8,043 nt of DNA, from positions 1 to 8,043 of the forward strand of contig JAGTUW010000360.1 in the NCBI GenBank assembly GCA_018224345.1, given 5' to 3'. Every line of letters begins with the position of its first letter. Within the stretch, counting starts at the first letter, position 1. Shown piece after piece: positions 5,994 through 8,043 of the stretch. The notes below the pieces were generated by a model. The model did no database searches and was not told where the DNA came from. It saw only the letters and a program-made list of their open reading frames with translations. This DNA is from Bacteroidota bacterium. GTDB lineage: Bacteria > Bacteroidota > Ignavibacteria > SZUA-365. Both the position numbers and the translations under genes were made by a program.

Positions 5994-6761
5994 ATGCCTG
6001 AAAACGGGAACATAGCGCCATTGTACTTCCTCTCCGACGTACATCTCGGTGTCGCCACGGGAGATGAAGAACGACTGAAATTGCAACGTCTGCTCGTTCT
6101 CCTCGATGAGATTCGCAGAGAACGGGGTGATCTTTATATCGTAGGAGATCTGTTTGACTTCTGGTATGAATACCGTTCCGTCGTTCCACGGGGATACCAC
6201 CGCCTTTACCAGGCCCTTGAAGATGTCCGTGGCGCAGGTGGTTCCGTTGTGTACCTTTCCGGAAATCACGATTTCGCCATTGGCGATTTCTTTTCCGTCG
6301 ACCTCGGCCTGACCGTTATCCATGATGACTATCGCTTCACTGCCCATAACCGTCATTTCTATCTGTTTCATGGAGACGGATTGGCCGTGCGCGACCGGGG
6401 CTATCATGTGATGAAACGCGTCATCCGCTCCCCCGTTTCACAGTGGCTGTACCGCCAATTGCATCCGGACCTCGCATTCGGCATCGCCAGACGTTTTTCG
6501 CACGGCAGCCGCGATCTGACGAAAAATCGCCAGTATGGCGCAGTCGACGGCATGCGTCTCGAGGCGGAGCGTCTGATCTCCTCGGGGATTGATGTCGTCA
6601 TCATGGGACATCGGCACCTCCCCAATCTCGAAGCGATCGGCGAGGGCACCTATCTCAACCTCGGCGACTGGATCACCCATTACACATACGCGGTTTATCG
6701 CAACGAACAACTCAGCCTGTTTACCATGCGTCAAGGAATTCAGAAACCGTACCTGCCATGA
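5994..6761 (+). CDS. lpxH: UDP-2,3-diacylglucosamine pyrophosphatase LpxH
   Basis: A 255-residue calcineurin-like metallophosphoesterase. LpxH hydrolyses UDP-2,3-diacylglucosamine to lipid X and UMP on the inner face of the cytoplasmic membrane, the fourth step of lipid A synthesis. All metal-site motifs are present from this start: SDVH (D15, H17), GDLFDFW (D52), GNHD (N91), FHGDG (H126) and GHRH (H206, H208), the same order and close spacing as the E. coli enzyme (240 residues). GYHVMKRVIRSPVSQWLYRQLHP and YLNLGDWITHYTYAV are typical of the Bacteroidota form. The start is uncertain: ATG 5994 has only a weak AGG 13 bases upstream, and a TTG at 5958 adds 12 residues but has no ribosome site. 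Its stop overlaps the next gene's start by 4 nt, implying translational coupling. Confidence 0.88.
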   Translation: MPENGNIAPLYFLSDVHLGVATGDEERLKLQRLLVLLDEIRRERGDLYIVGDLFDFWYEYRSVVPRGYHRLYQALEDVRGAGGSVVYLSGNHDFAIGDFFSVDLGLTVIHDDYRFTAHNRHFYLFHGDGLAVRDRGYHVMKRVIRSPVSQWLYRQLHPDLAFGIARRFSHGSRDLTKNRQYGAVDGMRLEAERLISSGIDVVIMGHRHLPNLEAIGEGTYLNLGDWITHYTYAVYRNEQLSLFTMRQGIQKPYLP

Positions 6762-8043
6762 ATGTAACGCCACGACAATTCTGGTCGATCGCCCTCCCCG
6801 TCATCATTGTCGTCGGAGGCGGCTGGTGGTTTATCTCCAGTCTGACCGAGGGACTCCCGTCTCTCCAGGACCTTGAAAATCCACGACCACCATACGCAAC
6901 CCGCGTCTTCTCCGCCGATGGACTTGTCATCGACCGGTTTTATGAAGAGAACCGCTCCCGTTTGACTTCGCTCGACAGCGTACCAAAACCATTTCTCGAA
7001 GCACTGCTCTCCACCGAGGATCGCCGATTCTACAGTCATTGGGGCGTGGATCTCCGTAGCGTCGCCCGTGTCATACTGAACAGGGTCTTCAGTTTTTCAC
7101 TGCGTGGCCCGGGTGCGAGCACCATAACCCAACAACTGGCCCGCCTCCTGTACCTGACACGTGAAGTTACGCTCATGCGGAAAGCGCGGGAAATGTTTAC
7201 TGCCGTGCAGATCGAGCGACGTTATACGAAAAATGAAATTCTTGTCATGTATCTGAATGTGGCACCCTTCGGGCGCGGTGCCTACGGCCTGCAATCTGCC
7301 GCTGCCGTGTACTTCAATAAAGTACCGGCGGATCTGACAACCGGCGAATGCGCCTTCCTTGTCGGGGCTCTTGCGAGTCCCACCCACTATGATCCCCGGC
7401 GTAACTACAAAGGCGCCGTCCTCCGCAGAAATACTGTCCTGCTGAACATGGTTGACGAAGGGTATCTCTTGCGGGAACAATATTCCGTCCTGCGTGAGGA
7501 TTCCATCATGACGCGCTCACGCGAAAATTCCGCGGGCATCGCACCCCATTTCGTCGAACATGTCCGACAGCAGCTTCGTGAAAAAGCTGAAAAATACGGC
7601 TTCAACCTTTACCGTGATGGACTGAACGTCTATACAACGATTGACAGCCGTATGCAGGGCCATGCCAACCGCGCGGTAAGTGAACATCTCCTTCCTTTCC
7701 AGAAGCAGTTTGATGGCCGCTGGAGTTGGGAAACACCTGCACACAGGGCAATACTCGGGACAGCTCTTCGCCTTGCCATTCGTGCAACACCCGAATACAA
7801 ATCGGCAGCTGATGCCACCGCACGCGACGCAGTCAGCATACGTTTCCGAACGAATACAACTTTTATCGATTCGGTGAAAGCTGCGCTGCAGCGCATCCAG
7901 GTTGGCTTCGTGGCTGTCGACCCGCAAACCGGAGAAATCAAGGCGATGGTCGGCAACGCCGCGATGGATTTCCGATACGGTCTCAATCACGTCACGCAGA
8001 TCAGCAGACAACCCGGCTCGACATTCAAACCGTTTATTTATAC
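6758..8043 (+). CDS. Class A penicillin-binding protein (PBP1a-like), cut at the right edge
   Basis: The N-terminal 428 residues of a bifunctional peptidoglycan glycosyltransferase/transpeptidase that polymerises lipid II and cross-links the glycan strands. A single membrane anchor (about 10-29, IALPVIIVVGGGWWFI) puts the rest in the periplasm. All five GT51 motifs are visible: EDRRFYSHWG with catalytic E87, GASTITQQ (119-126), RKAREM, KNEILVMYLN, and GRGAYGLQSAA. The GT domain is followed by a linker (GLNVYTTIDSRMQ), VGFVAVDPQTGEIKAMVG and QPGSTFKPF, which holds the transpeptidase SxxK (S421, K424). The later SxN and KTG motifs lie outside the window. ATGA overlap with lpxH fixes the start at 6758; the other ATG at 6762 meets a stop at once. 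The name mrcA or ponA is likely, but members of the family cannot be told apart from this part. Confidence 0.95.
   Translation, partial: MNVTPRQFWSIALPVIIVVGGGWWFISSLTEGLPSLQDLENPRPPYATRVFSADGLVIDRFYEENRSRLTSLDSVPKPFLEALLSTEDRRFYSHWGVDLRSVARVILNRVFSFSLRGPGASTITQQLARLLYLTREVTLMRKAREMFTAVQIERRYTKNEILVMYLNVAPFGRGAYGLQSAAAVYFNKVPADLTTGECAFLVGALASPTHYDPRRNYKGAVLRRNTVLLNMVDEGYLLREQYSVLREDSIMTRSRENSAGIAPHFVEHVRQQLREKAEKYGFNLYRDGLNVYTTIDSRMQGHANRAVSEHLLPFQKQFDGRWSWETPAHRAILGTALRLAIRATPEYKSAADATARDAVSIRFRTNTTFIDSVKAALQRIQVGFVAVDPQTGEIKAMVGNAAMDFRYGLNHVTQISRQPGSTFKPFIY

Noticed and set aside
5765..6407. Minus-strand open frames overlapping the start of lpxH
   Set aside because: They overlap the well-supported LpxH metal-site motifs on the plus strand and match no family I recognise.

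Overview
The window looks like a chromosomal stretch of a Gram-negative bacterium of the Bacteroidota / Chlorobiota-Ignavibacteria side of the FCB group. The main clue is the C-terminal type IX secretion sorting domain (NYPNPFNPTT ... GLYxYR-like ... VKKMVL) on the largest protein. An LpxH of the Bacteroidota kind and several Sec signal peptides fit the same picture. I cannot assign a genus from this sequence alone.

Layout. Positions 1-198 (minus strand) hold the control region of a gene that runs off the left edge: a promoter, a clear TPP (thiamin pyrophosphate) riboswitch, a Shine-Dalgarno site, and an ATG that is exactly the last visible codon. Divergent from it, 308-1672 (+) encodes a secreted M16-family (insulinase/MPP-like) protein in which the zinc-binding residues are lost. 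A small secreted protein of unknown function follows at 1941-2351 (+), with a strong terminator at 2467-2510. Positions 2352-2918 hold no convincing gene. A convergent 894-residue secreted protein lies at 2919-5603 (-), with a P-domain at the N-terminus and a T9SS sorting domain at the C-terminus. It ends in a textbook terminator (2862-2891).

Positions 5604-5993 are intergenic and contain a direct repeat, a 10-bp hairpin and a further GC-rich hairpin that I cannot explain. The right end is a tight two-gene envelope unit: lpxH (5994-6761, lipid A biosynthesis) overlaps by 4 nt a class A penicillin-binding protein (6758 to beyond the edge, peptidoglycan synthesis). The window cuts this protein just after its transpeptidase SxxK motif.

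Most genes here concern the envelope or secretion: three exported proteins, a lipid A enzyme and a peptidoglycan synthase. No mobile element, CRISPR array, tRNA or rRNA was seen. I found no clearly new multi-gene system. The most noteworthy items are the M16 pseudoprotease without a visible catalytic partner, the plausible translational switch downstream of the TPP aptamer, the P-domain/T9SS protein without a recognisable protease domain, and the unexplained structured intergenic DNA around 5734-5800.
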